From assembly GCA_903908265.1 (NCBI GenBank), contig CAIVRI010000096.1, forward strand, positions 1-60,017: a stretch of 60,017 nt of DNA. Direction: 5' to 3'. This document shows, piece by piece, positions 33,245-44,900 of this stretch. A model generated the notes under the pieces. It saw only the letters and a list, made by a program, of their open reading frames with translations. It had not been told where the DNA came from and searched no databases. The stretch comes from an uncultured Pseudomonadota bacterium. GTDB taxonomy: Bacteria; Pseudomonadota; Gammaproteobacteria; Steroidobacterales; Steroidobacteraceae. The translations under genes and the position numbers were made by a program. The stretch's first letter is position 1. Each line of letters starts with the position of its first letter.

Positions 33245-33916
33245 TCAGCCTAAATGGCGACGCAAGAAATCAACCGAGCGCTTGAACGCTAGCGCGGCAC
33301 TGGCCGCATCGAAGGAGGAACGGTCGGCATTACTGAAGGCGTGCCCTGCAGGATAGAGGTGGCATTCTGCTTGCGGGATCGCGTGGCGTACCTGCTCGAC
33401 GTCCGTGAGTGGTATGCCCTGATCTTGCTCACCGAAGTGGAACATCATCGGCGCATTTGGGTGCTCGCCAAGACAGCCGGGTAGACCGGAGCCGTAATAA
33501 CTGATCGCGGCGCAGAGGTCGAGACGACAGGCCGCAAGATAGCCGATACGGCCACCCCAGCAGTAGCCAACGAGTGCGACCCGATCCGGCTTGCTCGCAG
33601 CAAGGCGGGTCGCCTCTAGATCCGCCATGGTAAGCGCCGTCTCGATGGATCGGGCATGGGTCAGGCCGGTCTGCCACTGCGCATAGGGGACCTGAAGATC
33701 CACGGACACCCGGTCAAATAGTTGGGGTGCGAGGGCCTCATAGCCTGCCGCTGCATAGCTGTCAGCAACGCTTTTTATATGGGCCGTGAGGCCAAAAATT
33801 TCCTGCACAATCAGCACACTACCGCGGCAGTGTCCCGTAGGCTTGGCGCGATAGACGCCCAAACGATGGCCATCGGCAGCGGTCACTTTGAGGTGGTCGA
33901 CTTGGATCGTGGTCAT
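33245..33916 (-). CDS. Dienelactone hydrolase family protein
   Basis: 223-residue alpha/beta hydrolase. The Cys nucleophile sits in GYCWGG (residues near 118), the Asp in GEQDQGIP and the His in PAGHAFSN, giving the Cys-Asp-His triad of dienelactone hydrolase. QEIFGL near residue 38 supplies the Glu that activates the Cys. Relatives hydrolyse dienelactones from chloroaromatics, but many chromosomal copies have unknown ester or lactone substrates. It begins 149 bp from the divergent beta-oxidation gene. Confidence 0.87.
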   Translation of the reverse strand: MTTIQVDHLKVTAADGHRLGVYRAKPTGHCRGSVLIVQEIFGLTAHIKSVADSYAAAGYEALAPQLFDRVSVDLQVPYAQWQTGLTHARSIETALTMADLEATRLAASKPDRVALVGYCWGGRIGYLAACRLDLCAAISYYGSGLPGCLGEHPNAPMMFHFGEQDQGIPLTDVEQVRHAIPQAECHLYPAGHAFSNADRSSFDAASAALAFKRSVDFLRRHLG

Positions 33917-34065
33917 GGGAGGCTCATTCGGCAGAGCCGCTATTCTGAGGGACCCTTCGTTTCCCCGCTACCGGTGAAACGACCTCAGCATGCCGGGAAT
34001 CGCGCAGGGGTGCGCACGTTCGGGGTGGCATAATCAAACCTGAACCCGCTCTTGAGGAGGCCCGT

Positions 34066-36183
34066 ATGAGTTTCGTCACGTCAGCGCGCGACGGCGCAGT
34101 CGCCGTTATCCGATTCGGCGAACCGCCCGTCAACAGCTTGGGTCGCGAAACACGCTTGGCCCTCGCCGGGGAAATCGCCGCCGCGATCGCCGACCCCGCT
34201 GTATTGGCGATTGTGTTGTGCGGGCGTAACGGCTTGTTCTCGGCCGGCGCTGACATCCGCGAATTTGGGACGCCGGCCATGCTGGCGGCTCCCAATTTGG
34301 GGGATCTGATCGTCTTGGTGGAGTCGAGCCCGAAGCCCGTCGTGGCAGCGTTGGAAGGCACCTGTTTGGGTGGCGGTCTTGAATTAGCGCTCGGGTGCCA
34401 TTACCGAGTAGCCTCTGATGGGGCGAAGCTTGGGCTACCCGAAGTAAAAATCGGCCTCCTGCCCGGTGCTGGCGGCACGCAGCGGTTGCCGCGCCTGATC
34501 GGCGTTGAAAATGCCTTGAATGTCATCCTTGGCGGAGAGGCGCTGCCGGCAAAACTGTTTGTCGGAAGTCCGTTGCTGGCGGCTCTGGTCGCCGGAGATC
34601 CGGTGCCCGCGGCCGTCACGCTAGCGGCCGAGCGTGGACCCTTGCACCGTGATGGGGAACCCCTGCCGAAGGCCCGTGACCGCTCTGCAGCTGGCCCAAA
34701 CGTGGAACCCCTGCTCCTGTTTGCTCGCAATACTGCCCGGGCAGCTTATGCCGCTTATCCCGCGCCGCTGAAATGCATCGATGCGATTGAGGCCGCTGCG
34801 ACCAAATCTTTTGACGAGGGACTTGCGACCGAGCGCTCATTGTTCGTCGAATTGATGTTCACGCCCGTATCGAAGGCCTTGCGGCATGCATTTTTTGCCG
34901 AGCGCGCGACTTCGAAGATCGCCGACGTGCCCGAATCGACCCCGCTGCGTGCAGTCAACAGCGCTGCCGTGATTGGCGCCGGGACCATGGGCTCGGGCAT
35001 TGCTTTGACGTTCCTGTCGGCAGGGATTCCCGTTCATTTGCTCGAGACGAGCGACGAGGCGTTGCAGCGTGGTGTCGCGCGCATTCGCCAGACTATTGAA
35101 GGACAGGTCAAGAAGGGCCGCCTGACTCTAGAAGCGGCGACAACCCGCGGGGCCTTGCTCAAGCCGACTCTCCATTACGAGGATCTGGCGGATGCAGACA
35201 TCCTCATTGAGGCGGTATTCGAGGAAATGGGTGTCAAGCAGCAGGTCTTTGCGCGCCTTGATCAAGTGGCGAAGGCGGGTGCAATTTTGGCGACTAATAC
35301 ATCGACATTAGATGTGGATGCGATCGCCGCTGTCACGTCGCGACCCGCAGATGTGATTGGCACGCATTTCTTTAGTCCAGCCAATATCATGAAGTTGCTG
35401 GAGGTTGTCCGTGGTCGGTCGACCGCAAAGGATGTTCTGGCGACCACAATGCGTCTGGCTAAGACTTTGCGAAAAACCGCGGTCGTCTCTGGCGTTTGTG
35501 ATGGATTCATTGGCAATCGAATGATCGAGCAGTACATCCGGCAGGCGCTGTTCATGCTCGATGAAGGGGCGAGCCCCATGCAAATCGACGCGGCTGTCGA
35601 AGCCTTCGGTTTTGCGATGGGGCCTTTCCGGATGAGCGATCTGGCTGGCAATGATATTGGCTGGCACATTCGCAAGCGTCGTCTTGTAGAACACCCGGAG
35701 ATCATTTACTCAGAGGTCGCCGATCGTTTGTGTGAGTTGGGTCGCTTCGGTCAAAAGACCGGTGCCGGTTGGTATGACTATCGCAAGGGTGACCGCAATG
35801 CGTATCCTTCCCCGGTGGTTGACGCATTGATTGCGACACATCGAACGTCATTAGGTTGCGCGCAGCGCGTGATTGATGCGCGGGAAATCGTGGATCGACT
35901 CGTTTATGCGTTAGTCAATGAAGCCGCTAAAATTCTCGAAGAGGGCATTGCGCAGCGCGCCTCTGACATCGATATGGTCTATCTCACAGGGTACGGATTC
36001 CCTGTCTACCGCGGCGGTCCAATGTGTTACGCCGAGGAGGTAGGGCTCTATACGGTTGTGCTGCGTATGCAAGAGTTTTCACGCAATCCACATGGTGATC
36101 CCGCATTTTGGACTGCGGCGCCATTGCTTGCGCGTCTTGCCGCCAACGGCGGCGCCTTCAACTCTGTCGGAGCCCGCTCATGA
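34066..36183 (+). CDS. Fused enoyl-CoA hydratase / 3-hydroxyacyl-CoA dehydrogenase
   Basis: 705-residue beta-oxidation protein of the FadB/FadJ type. The N-terminal crotonase domain (about 1-190) has [33 protein letters not shown] and the second catalytic Glu in [20 protein letters not shown]. The NAD-binding domain has [17 protein letters not shown], and HADH motifs ATNTSTLDV and [13 protein letters not shown], with catalytic His in the latter. The C-terminal half-domains end the protein ([14 protein letters not shown]). GAGGAGG lies 5 bp before the ATG. It overlaps the thiolase gene by 4 bp, making a complete fad-type pair. The order alpha then beta matches fadBA and fadJI, and I cannot choose the symbol. 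Confidence 0.92.
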   Translation: MSFVTSARDGAVAVIRFGEPPVNSLGRETRLALAGEIAAAIADPAVLAIVLCGRNGLFSAGADIREFGTPAMLAAPNLGDLIVLVESSPKPVVAALEGTCLGGGLELALGCHYRVASDGAKLGLPEVKIGLLPGAGGTQRLPRLIGVENALNVILGGEALPAKLFVGSPLLAALVAGDPVPAAVTLAAERGPLHRDGEPLPKARDRSAAGPNVEPLLLFARNTARAAYAAYPAPLKCIDAIEAAATKSFDEGLATERSLFVELMFTPVSKALRHAFFAERATSKIADVPESTPLRAVNSAAVIGAGTMGSGIALTFLSAGIPVHLLETSDEALQRGVARIRQTIEGQVKKGRLTLEAATTRGALLKPTLHYEDLADADILIEAVFEEMGVKQQVFARLDQVAKAGAILATNTSTLDVDAIAAVTSRPADVIGTHFFSPANIMKLLEVVRGRSTAKDVLATTMRLAKTLRKTAVVSGVCDGFIGNRMIEQYIRQALFMLDEGASPMQIDAAVEAFGFAMGPFRMSDLAGNDIGWHIRKRRLVEHPEIIYSEVADRLCELGRFGQKTGAGWYDYRKGDRNAYPSPVVDALIATHRTSLGCAQRVIDAREIVDRLVYALVNEAAKILEEGIAQRASDIDMVYLTGYGFPVYRGGPMCYAEEVGLYTVVLRMQEFSRNPHGDPAFWTAAPLLARLAANGGAFNSVGARS

Positions 36184-37361
36184 GCCGCGAAGTCGTCATT
36201 GTCTCGACTGCTCGTACCCCCCTAGCAAAATCATTTCGAGGTAGTTTCAATCTCACTCATGGCGCTACGCTCGGGGGTCATGCGGTACAAGCGGCGTTGC
36301 AACGGGCTGGTATTGAAGCCGGAGAAGTGGAAGACGTCGTGATGGGCTGCGCCGTGCCCGAAGGCGCTACGGGCGGCAACATTGCGCGCCAGATCGCGCT
36401 GCGTGCTGGATGTCCTGCATCGGTGAGCGGCATGACTGTCAATCGGTTCTGTTCCTCGGGATTGCAGGCGATTGCGCTGGCAGCCCAGCGGATCATGGCT
36501 GGTGAAGGCGATGTCTATGTTGCCGGCGGCGTCGAGTCAATTTCTATCGTGCAGCCGACCGTGAACCGAACTTTCCTCGAGGAATCATGGTTAAAGGCGC
36601 AAGTGCCGGGCGCGTACTGGAGCATGCTCGACACGGCTGAGGAAGTTGCGCGTCGCTATGGTATTGGACGCGCTGCCATGGACGAATACGGTGCGCGTAG
36701 CCAGCAAAGGGCTTGTGCAGCGCAGGCTGCCGGTCACTTTCGCGAGGAAATTGCGCCGATCCAGGTCACCATGGCGAATGTGGACAAAGCGAGCGGTCGC
36801 CTTTCGACCCGGGAAGTGACGGTCGACAAAGATGAGGGGCTGCGCGAAGGCACGACGGTAGCAGCGCTCTCCGCTATTCGCTCGGCGCTGCCGGGTGGGT
36901 CGATTGCGGCGGGTAATGCCAGTCAGTTCTCTGACGGTGCCGGCGCGGTGGTGTTGATGACAGCTGAGCAAGCCGTGCGTCGTGGCCTGTCGCCGCTGGG
37001 GTACTTCCGTGGCTTCGCAGTGGCCGGATGTGACCCGCGGGAGATGGGCATAGGTCCGGTGTATGCGGTACCGAAGTTGCTCGCGCGGGCTGGACTATCC
37101 GTTGATGACATCGGTCTCTGGGAACTGAACGAAGCTTTTGCAGTACAGGTGATGTACTGCCGTGACAAATTGGGTATCCCTGACGATCGGCTCAATGTCG
37201 ATGGTGGTGCGATCGCGGTAGGGCATCCCTACGGCGTGAGCGGGCAGCGAATGACAGCCCACGCATTGCTCGCGGGCAAACGCCTCGGCGCAAAGTATGC
37301 GGTGGTGACGATGTGTGTAGGCGGTGGCATGGGCGCGGCTGGCCTATTCGAAGTGTGTTGA
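36180..37361 (+). CDS. Acetyl-CoA C-acyltransferase (thiolase)
   Basis: 393 residues. The nucleophilic Cys91 is in [14 protein letters not shown]; the second catalytic pair is His in [12 protein letters not shown] and Cys in [15 protein letters not shown]. Family blocks NEAFAVQ and [18 protein letters not shown] are present. GHPYGVSG is a less common form of GHPLGASG. The start overlaps the preceding stop in ATGA fashion; the in-frame extension upstream lies inside the hydratase gene and is not thiolase-like. Likely degrades 3-ketoacyl-CoA in beta-oxidation; it could also feed acetoacetyl-CoA to storage polymer made by PhaC. Confidence 0.92.
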   Translation: MSREVVIVSTARTPLAKSFRGSFNLTHGATLGGHAVQAALQRAGIEAGEVEDVVMGCAVPEGATGGNIARQIALRAGCPASVSGMTVNRFCSSGLQAIALAAQRIMAGEGDVYVAGGVESISIVQPTVNRTFLEESWLKAQVPGAYWSMLDTAEEVARRYGIGRAAMDEYGARSQQRACAAQAAGHFREEIAPIQVTMANVDKASGRLSTREVTVDKDEGLREGTTVAALSAIRSALPGGSIAAGNASQFSDGAGAVVLMTAEQAVRRGLSPLGYFRGFAVAGCDPREMGIGPVYAVPKLLARAGLSVDDIGLWELNEAFAVQVMYCRDKLGIPDDRLNVDGGAIAVGHPYGVSGQRMTAHALLAGKRLGAKYAVVTMCVGGGMGAAGLFEVC

Positions 37362-38734
37362 GTCCAGGTGTGCAGCGGCGTCGCGCAATTCTCGGCGATG
37401 CCGTTTCGATTCTTCGTCTCGGCGGGCCTTTGGTGGTCGCCAATCTGGCACTGGCCGGGATGCCGCTCGCCGATACACTCATGGCGGGGCGCTTAGGCGC
37501 GACGGCACTGGCAGCGGTTGCTGTAGGCTCGAGTTTCTACGCTCTTTTTATGTACTTCGGGCTCGGAGTGATGACGGTGCTTGCGCCCCTATCGGCCCAT
37601 GCGTACGGCAGTGGCACGCCCGTCGCGGTCGGACGCTACGCGCGGCAAGGGTTTTGGGTATTGCTAGTCATTTCGAGTCTCCTCGTCGCTGGGCTCTGGA
37701 GTGTAGGTCCGCTGCTTCGTTTTATTGGCACGGATGCGACGATAGCGCCGATGGCGAGCAGCTATGTTCGTGCAATTTCATTCGGTCTGCCCGGGCTATT
37801 GCTCGCGCATGGTCTGCGCTCAACCAGTGAAGGCGTTGGCCGAACTCGCCCGGTGATGGCAATTGCGATCCTATCGCTTGCAATCAACGTTTTTCTCAAT
37901 TGGATGTTTATGTACGGCCATCTGGGTGCGCCCGCTCTTGGGGCGGTCGGCACGGGCGTTGCGACGGCGATTGCGCAGTGGTGTATGGCGGCTCTGTTCC
38001 TAGCTTGGATGAGTTTGCATGGCGCTTATGCGCCCTATGGCATCGTGCGTCGACTGGATCGGCCAGACCGTCAGCGGTTACGAGAGATTCTGTCCCTCGG
38101 CTTACCGATCGGTGGCTCCATGGTTGCAGAAACTGCGCTATTTTCATCTGCCGGCCTGATGATTGGCACGCTCGGCGCAGCGACCGTTGCGGCCCATCAG
38201 ATCGCATTGAACTATGCGTCTTTCATGTTTATGGCGCCGGTGTCTTTTCATTCTGCCACGACAATCCATGTTGGCCACGCCTTGGGCGGACGGGATCCGG
38301 TTAGCGCGCGACGGGCCGGATTTGTGGGGATCGTGCTGTGCACTTTGCTCATGGCCGCTTCGGCTCTGGTGCTATTTGGGTACCACGATACGATCGCGGG
38401 CCTCTATACCCTCGACCCGGCGGTACGGGCGAGTGCTGGTGGTTTGCTCTTGCTCGCTGGTGTCTTTCAGGTCTCCGACGGCCTCCAAGTCGGTGCTATG
38501 GGGGCATTGCGGGGCTTTAGAGACACGCGTATGCCGCTCGCGATTACGCTGGGGGCTTATTGGGGCGTTGGGTTTCCACTCGCATTTATGGCGGGGCTGG
38601 TCCATGGCATGGGGCCGGTCGGGGTCTGGTGGGGTCTGATTGCTGGCCTTTCTGTTGCAGCAGTGTTACTGATTTGGCGCTATCAAGTCGTTTCTAGGCG
38701 TCAAGCCGACCGGCCGCAACCCGTAAACGCCTGA
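37355..38734 (+). CDS. MATE family efflux transporter (NorM-like)
   Basis: About 459 residues, 12 membrane helices in two MATE repeats. Markers are [29 protein letters not shown] at the start, AVGVGxx-type helix segments, [22 protein letters not shown] before the halfway point and a matching second repeat ([20 protein letters not shown]). Such pumps exchange cations or drugs for Na+ or H+. The start is uncertain: GTG 37355, TTG 37358 (overlapping the thiolase stop) and GTG 37370 all fit. The tight link to the thiolase gene suggests co-transcription; whether it exports something connected with lipid breakdown is unknown. Confidence 0.86.
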   Translation: MLSPGVQRRRAILGDAVSILRLGGPLVVANLALAGMPLADTLMAGRLGATALAAVAVGSSFYALFMYFGLGVMTVLAPLSAHAYGSGTPVAVGRYARQGFWVLLVISSLLVAGLWSVGPLLRFIGTDATIAPMASSYVRAISFGLPGLLLAHGLRSTSEGVGRTRPVMAIAILSLAINVFLNWMFMYGHLGAPALGAVGTGVATAIAQWCMAALFLAWMSLHGAYAPYGIVRRLDRPDRQRLREILSLGLPIGGSMVAETALFSSAGLMIGTLGAATVAAHQIALNYASFMFMAPVSFHSATTIHVGHALGGRDPVSARRAGFVGIVLCTLLMAASALVLFGYHDTIAGLYTLDPAVRASAGGLLLLAGVFQVSDGLQVGAMGALRGFRDTRMPLAITLGAYWGVGFPLAFMAGLVHGMGPVGVWWGLIAGLSVAAVLLIWRYQVVSRRQADRPQPVNA

Positions 38735-38777
38735 CTTCGTCCATCAAGTACACTAGGCAACTAAACCGGGAGTGCTC

Positions 38778-40367
38778 GTGTCCGAAGCTCGTCTTGACCG
38801 CCGTTACGATCGCCAGCTTTCAGCCCTCATCAATGCGCGCGTGCCTGGCGTACTGATCGGTGGACTAAAGGGCGTCGAGAAGGAATCCCTGCGTGTTTCT
38901 GGCGATGGTCGTATCGCGCAGACGCCGCATCCTCGTGCACTCGGTTCGTCGATGACCAACCCCCACATCACGACGGATTATTCCGAAGCGCTGATTGAGT
39001 TGGTGACGCCGACGTTCACGGAAAGCTGGGAGTTGCTCCAGTACCTGACTGACCTGCACCAATTTGTCTACGGGCATTTGGGCGACGAGGTGCTGTGGGC
39101 TACGAGTATGCCGTGCCGACTACAGGGCGATGCCAGTGTGCCCATTGCAGAGTTTGGGAAATCGAATGTCGGGAGGATGAAAAATATCTACCGGCGCGGC
39201 TTAGGGATTCGCTATGGGCGAATCATGCAGGCTATTTCTGGTGTTCATTTCAACTACTCATTTCCGGAGCATTTCTGGGAAGTGTGGGCTGCGATCGCTG
39301 GTCGTGCTGGCGGGCCTGACACTGCTTTCATGTCGGAGGCCTATTTCGGTGTTCTGCGTAATTATCGCCGCCACGGTTGGATCGTTCCGTATCTATTCGG
39401 TGCTTCACCTGCGGTGTGTCGCTCTTTTGTCGCCGGCCGCGATGATCACGGCCTAGAAGAATTAGGACAGGGTACTTTGTACTCCCCATACGCCACCTCG
39501 TTGCGTATGAGCGATCTTGGATATCGTAATAAGAATCAAGGGGGCCTATCGATTTCGGTCAACTCTCTCGATGAGTACATTCGAGATCTGTCTGCAGCCA
39601 TTGCGACCCCACACGCCCCGTATCAGGCGCTGGGTGTCGAAGTGGAGGGGGACTGGCGGCAGCTCAATGCCAACTTGCTGCAGATCGAAAATGAGTATTA
39701 CGCATTCATTCGACCCAAGCGCGTCGCACGGTCAGGCGAGCGCCCGACCAAGGCGCTGCGTAGAGCCGGCGTGCAGTATGTCGAGATGCGCTCACTGGAT
39801 GTCAGCGTGCTTGATCCGGTCGGTGTGAATCAGAATAAGTTGCGATTTCTAGAAGCTTTTGCCGCGTTCTGCGTTATTGCCCCTAGCCCGAAATTCTCGC
39901 CCTCAGAGCAGGACGTACTGGACGCCAACCACGCGACCGTGGCGCGACGTGGGCGGCAGCCGGGGCTGGATCTCATGCTCGATGGCCGACCGCGGCCGCT
40001 GGCCGTCTGGGGTACGGAGATCCTCGACGCGATGGAAGGCGTTTGCGAACTGCTGGATGGCGCTGACCCGACGCGGCCCTATACAGCGGCTCTGAGAACG
40101 GCTCGTAGCAAGTTTGAGGACCCCTCGGCAACCCCGTCGGCGCGCATCCTCCGCGAGCTCCAAGGCAGTGGGGAGTCTTTCTACGACTTCGCCTACCGTA
40201 CCAGTGTGGGGTACCGAGACTACTTCCGAGACCTCGCCATACTGCCCGACCCGCGCAAAATTGAGTTTGTGACCGAGGCAGAAGACTCCCTCGAGGCACA
40301 CGCGCGTATTGAAGCGGCCGAGCAAGGCCCATTCCGTGAATACTTGGCCGACTATTTCGCCGACTAA
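38778..40367 (+). CDS. gshA: Glutamate-cysteine ligase
   Basis: First step of glutathione synthesis, ATP-dependent joining of Glu and Cys. The 529-residue protein is the proteobacterial group 1 type: GLKGVEKESLRV, TTDYSEALIELVTP, SGVHFNYSFPE and QIENEYYAFIRPKR are strongly conserved blocks. I chose GTG 38778 because GGGAG lies 5 bp before it; GTG 38772 would overlap that site. It follows the MATE gene by 43 bp. No gshB is in the window. Confidence 0.95.
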   Translation: MSEARLDRRYDRQLSALINARVPGVLIGGLKGVEKESLRVSGDGRIAQTPHPRALGSSMTNPHITTDYSEALIELVTPTFTESWELLQYLTDLHQFVYGHLGDEVLWATSMPCRLQGDASVPIAEFGKSNVGRMKNIYRRGLGIRYGRIMQAISGVHFNYSFPEHFWEVWAAIAGRAGGPDTAFMSEAYFGVLRNYRRHGWIVPYLFGASPAVCRSFVAGRDDHGLEELGQGTLYSPYATSLRMSDLGYRNKNQGGLSISVNSLDEYIRDLSAAIATPHAPYQALGVEVEGDWRQLNANLLQIENEYYAFIRPKRVARSGERPTKALRRAGVQYVEMRSLDVSVLDPVGVNQNKLRFLEAFAAFCVIAPSPKFSPSEQDVLDANHATVARRGRQPGLDLMLDGRPRPLAVWGTEILDAMEGVCELLDGADPTRPYTAALRTARSKFEDPSATPSARILRELQGSGESFYDFAYRTSVGYRDYFRDLAILPDPRKIEFVTEAEDSLEAHARIEAAEQGPFREYLADYFAD

Positions 40368-40402
40368 CGGATTTTCATGAGACATAATTCGAATCGCGCT
40401 CA

Positions 40403-40439
40403 GGTGCGCGCTGGTTTCGTGCGCCGCGCCACAGTTTTT
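40403..40439 (+). terminator. Weak candidate terminator after gshA
   Basis: GGTGCG (40403-40408) can pair with CGCGCC (40425-40430) across a long loop with one G-U pair, and a five-T run follows at 40435-40439. The stem is short, so this is only a candidate. Confidence 0.3.
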
Positions 40440-40479
40440 GAGGCGCTCTCGCGGTTTACTGGTCGTGCCGAGCCATCCG

Positions 40480-41748
40480 ATGGAGGCGGCTGAATCAGGG
40501 CAAACCCGCGTGAATGCTGAAGAAACCCAAAAACTGATCATCGCTGAATCGTCGATTGCTCGACAGCTCAAGAAAGGCTTTGAGCGGCTGCGCTTTGATG
40601 AGTTGGGCGTGGAGGCGTACTTTCGACGCGAGTTCGTCCATGACCGATTGACACGAATTCGAGCTAACCTTTTTTTCATGCTCAGCATTCTGCTGACGTT
40701 TGCTTTGGCGGATGCGCTGGTAGTGGACGAAGTGGCCCATACCAGACTGTATGTCGTCCAAATTGGTGGGCTCGTGCCGGTTGTTGGCATACTGATCGGG
40801 TTGACCTACCACCGACGTCCGCACCGGATGTACCTACGCTGGGTGACCTGGCTATCTGTCCTCCTCGGCTTCGGGATTATTTTGGTGGATATCCGCGCCG
40901 AAGTGGATGGGTTGGGTGCGCTCTTCTCTGGCGTGCTGATCTACACCTTATTTTCTGGCTTCCTGTTGGGGATGCTTTTCAAGGAAGCCATCACCGTCGG
41001 TGCGCTGGTTTGGGCTCTCTATCTGGCCACAGCGCTGTGCGCCGGAATCCCAGAATCAACAGTGCTGTATAACGCCAGCGTGCTGCTCGTTGCCTTCATC
41101 GTCTCGGCGACCGTCAGTTATTCCGTTGAGGAAGGCATCCGGCATCATTTTCTGGAACGATTTCAGTTGCACGAATTGTCCTTAACGGTCGTGCGCGATG
41201 GCTTGACGGGCTTATACAACCGTATTGCCTTTGATGAGTGCCTCAATAGCCGCTGGTCGAACGCGCAACGTCAAGGCGACATGGTGGCGATGATCTTGAT
41301 CGATATTGACTACTTCAAGCGATACAATGACGAGCATGGTCATCGTGGTGGTGACGATTGTCTGCGCAAGGTGGCGCAGGCCTTAGCACGCTGTGCGCGT
41401 CGTCCACTCGACTACGCGGCGCGGTACGGTGGCGAGGAGTTTGCCATTATCCTCTACGACACCACCCCTGAGTATCTGGAAGAACTCTCCATGCGTATAC
41501 ATGCAGAGGTCTCTGCCCTTGCAATCCGGCATGGCGCGTCTGACGTATCGGATCGGGTGACCGTTTCGGTGGGTATGGCCTTTGTGGTGCCGCAGATGGA
41601 ACGGTCTGCCGGTGGCATCGTGCAGGCCGCCGACGAGGCACTCTATCAGGCCAAGACCCGTGGGAGGAACCAAACGTTTGTCGATAGTGAGGCTTCTTAC
41701 GCCGCCATGAAGACGGGCTACTTTCGCAAGCCCCCGAAGGTTGCCTAA
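40480..41748 (+). CDS. Membrane-bound diguanylate cyclase (GGDEF)
   Basis: About 422 residues. A cytosolic N-terminal helix region is followed by six hydrophobic segments (from LFFMLSILLTFALADALVV to LYNASVLLVAFIVSATVSY), resembling a MASE-type sensor, and then a GGDEF domain. The active site reads RYGGEEFAIIL, and an inhibitory I-site RPLD lies exactly five residues before GGEEF. Substrate-binding DGLTGLYNRIAFDE and DIDYFKRYND are intact, so it should make cyclic di-GMP with product inhibition. The signal sensed is unknown. Earlier in-frame TTG 40438 is an alternative start. Confidence 0.9.
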   Translation: MEAAESGQTRVNAEETQKLIIAESSIARQLKKGFERLRFDELGVEAYFRREFVHDRLTRIRANLFFMLSILLTFALADALVVDEVAHTRLYVVQIGGLVPVVGILIGLTYHRRPHRMYLRWVTWLSVLLGFGIILVDIRAEVDGLGALFSGVLIYTLFSGFLLGMLFKEAITVGALVWALYLATALCAGIPESTVLYNASVLLVAFIVSATVSYSVEEGIRHHFLERFQLHELSLTVVRDGLTGLYNRIAFDECLNSRWSNAQRQGDMVAMILIDIDYFKRYNDEHGHRGGDDCLRKVAQALARCARRPLDYAARYGGEEFAIILYDTTPEYLEELSMRIHAEVSALAIRHGASDVSDRVTVSVGMAFVVPQMERSAGGIVQAADEALYQAKTRGRNQTFVDSEASYAAMKTGYFRKPPKVA

Positions 41749-41794
41749 GCCCCTGAGAATCATCGGGCCGCGGCACCTTAGAGGTCCCTATGCA

Positions 41795-41818
41795 ACCCGG
41801 CCCGCCAAGCTGCCGGGT
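41795..41818 (+). promoter_or_regulatory. Hairpin between diguanylate cyclase and pyruvate carboxylase genes
   Basis: ACCCGGC and GCCGGGT, 7 bp perfect, around a 10-nt loop. No T-run follows, so it is not a classical terminator. The rest of 41749-41920 includes TATTAT at 41864-41869 preceded by GG, a plausible -10 for pyc, but without a well-spaced -35. Confidence 0.35.
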
Positions 41819-41920
41819 GTCGCCTGCTTAAGATCGTAAAATTATTGCAGTGCGAGAAGAGGGTATTATCATGCGCCTCCCTCTTGCCTCGCCGGGCCCT
41901 TCGGGTCCAATGGATTGTTG

Positions 41921-44900
41921 ATGCCTGCTCAGAACCCAGCTCGGGGCCGCATTCAGAAGATCTTGATCGCTAATCGCGGCGAAATTGCGATTCGGGTCAT
42001 GCGGGCCGCAAACGAATTAGGTATCCGTACGGTCGCGATCCACTCGCGCGAAGATCGATTCTCCTTGCACCGGACGAAAGCTGACGAGAGCTATCTGGTC
42101 GGCGATGGACAGGGCCCGGTTGAGGCCTATCTGGATATTTCCGACATTATTCGCGTTGCTCGCGATGCCAACGTCGACGCGATCCACCCAGGTTATGGTT
42201 TCCTCTCAGAAAACCCTGCCTTCGCGGAGGCCTGTGCCGACGCTGGACTAATTTTCATTGGCCCATTGCCCGAGACGATGCGGATGTTGGGCAATAAAGT
42301 TGCGGCTCGAGAACTGGCACTTAAAGCGGGGGTCCCCGTGATGCCGGCCACCGGGCCCTTGCCAGCCGATGCGGCGGAGATTGAACGGCTCGCGGCCGAG
42401 GTCGGCTACCCGCTCATGCTCAAGGCCAGCTGGGGTGGCGGTGGGCGCGGGATGCGTGTCATTGAGGATGCCGCGGCGCTGCCAGAACTGGTGGCAGCAG
42501 CCCGCCGCGAGGCGAAAGCGGCTTTTGGCAACGATGAGGTATACCTAGAAAAACTCGTACGGCGAGCCCGTCACGTTGAAGTCCAGATTCTCGGTGATGC
42601 GCATGGGAATCTCGTGCATCTCTGGGAGCGCGATTGCACGGTACAGCGCCGCAACCAAAAGGTGGTTGAGCGCGCCCCCACTGTTTTTTTAGACGATGCA
42701 GCGCGCCGGGCGCTCTGCGAGCTTGGGCTGCGGATCGGTCGGGCAGTGAATTATCGTAATGCGGGTACGGTTGAGTTTTTACAAGACGCCGATACGGGTA
42801 ATTTCTACTTCATCGAAGTCAATCCGCGCATCCAAGTCGAGCATACCGTCACCGAGGTTGTGACCGGCATTGATATTGTGAAAGCGCAGATTCGCATTGC
42901 TGAAGGGGCCCAGATTGGTTCAACGCAATCGGGTATTCCGATGCAGGATGAGATCCGAGTAACCGGCCACGCGATGCAGTGCCGCATCACGACCGAGGAC
43001 CCTGAGAATAACTTCATCCCTGACTACGGCCGTATCACGGCTTATCGTAGTCCTGCTGGATTCGGCATTCGGCTGGACGCAGGAACAGCATATTCTGGCG
43101 CATTTATCAGTCGTTACTACGATTCTCTGCTCGTGAAGGTGACCGCATGGGCCCCCTCTGCTGCAGAAACCGTACGGCGTATGCACCGAGCGCTTTGGGA
43201 ATTTCGCATACGAGGCGTGACGACCAATCTGCGTTTTCTCGATCAGGTAATCAACCATCCTTCCTTCGCGGATGGCACCTACACCACGAAATTTATTGAC
43301 CAAACGCCAGAATTGTTTAAGACGGCGAAGCGCCGAGATCGCGCAACGCGTCTCTTGAATTTCGTTGGCGACGTGATCGTCAACGGCAACCCCGAAGTAA
43401 AGAACAGGACCCGCCCAGCGCACCTCGCCGCACCGCGGCAACCGAAGATGGTTTTGCCACCGCCGCCGAATGGTACCAAGCAGATCCTAGATGTGCGCGG
43501 CGCGAAGGGGCTTGCCGACTGGATGCTTGCATCCGATCGCGTGCTGGTCACAGACACTACGATGCGCGATGCGCACCAGAGCTTGCTCGCTACCCGAGTG
43601 CGGACCCACGACCTTGTCGCTATCGCGCCTTATTACGCGAGCCTGCTGCCAGAACTGTATTCAGTGGAGTGCTGGGGCGGTGCTACCTTCGACGTCGCAA
43701 TGCGATTCCTCAAGGAAGATCCGTGGGATCGCTTATCGAAGTTGCGGCAGTCGATGCCGAACCTTTTACTACAAATGTTGCTGCGTTCTGCCAATGCTGT
43801 TGGCTATACCAATTATCCTGACAACGTTGTGCGTTATTTTGTCGAACAAGCGGCAAAAGGCGGAGTCGATGTTTTTCGCATCTTCGATTCGCTCAATTGG
43901 ATAGAAAACATGCGGGTTGCCATCGATGCTGTCGGGGCAACCGGGAAAGTCGTTGAGGCAGCCATCTGTTACACGGGCAATCTCTCGGATCCGCGTGAGA
44001 CCAAGTATGATCTGCAGTACTACGTGGATTTGGCTAGGCAACTAGAACGTGCGGGTGCCCATGTACTGGGCATTAAGGATATGGCCGGGTTATGCCGACC
44101 GGAGGCAGCGCGCACCTTAATCAAGGCGCTCAAAGACGAGATCTCGATACCCATACACTTCCATACTCACGATACCAGCGGCATCGCCGCGGCTAGTGTA
44201 CTGGCCGCAGTCGAGGCGGGTTGCGATGCGGTAGATGCTGCGATCGACTCTATGAGTGGGCTGACCTCGCAACCGAATTTGGGATCGATTGCTGCAGCAC
44301 TGCGCCATACAGCGCGCGATCCCGGCCTCAATTCCGACCACTTGCGCCTAATTTCGTCCTACTGGGAACAGGTTCGCAATTGTTATGGCGCTTTTGAAAG
44401 CGACATCCGATCGGGTACCAGCGAGGTCTATTTGCATGGTATGCCGGGAGGCCAGTACACCAACCTACGGGAACAGGCGCGTGCGTTAGGGATTGAAGAT
44501 CATCGTTGGCCGGAGGTGGCTACAGCGTATTCCGACGTTAATCAGTTGTTTGGCGACATAGTAAAAGTGACGCCCAGTTCCAAGGTCGTCGGCGACATGG
44601 CCATCATGATGGTGACCTCGGGTCTCTCCCGTGAGCAGGTTGAGGCGCCCGATTACGAAGTCGCGTTCCCTGAATCGGTCGTGCAGTTTTTTCACGGCGA
44701 TATCGGTCAACCGGTGGGCGGCTTCCCAGTGACTCTGCAGCGCAAGGTCTTGCAGGGACGGGCCCCTTTGACGGTGCGGCCTGGCGAAATCTTGCCACCG
44801 GCAGACCTGGTTGCGCTGCGGACGGTCGCCGAGGCCAAAGTAGATCGCACCATCACGGATGAGGAGTTTGCGTCCTATCTGATGTATCCGCAGGTGTTTG

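Noticed and set aside
39903-40790. A 295-codon open frame opposite gshA and the diguanylate cyclase start
   Set aside because: It spans the ends of two secure genes on the other strand; composition is Ser/Arg-rich and typical of a shadow frame.
41871-41921. Possible 16-codon leader peptide (MRLPLASPGPSGPMDC) ending on the pyc ATG as TGATG
   Set aside because: The best -10 element (41864-41869) is only 1 bp before its ATG, so transcription would begin inside it. No ribosome-binding site or control codons are seen.
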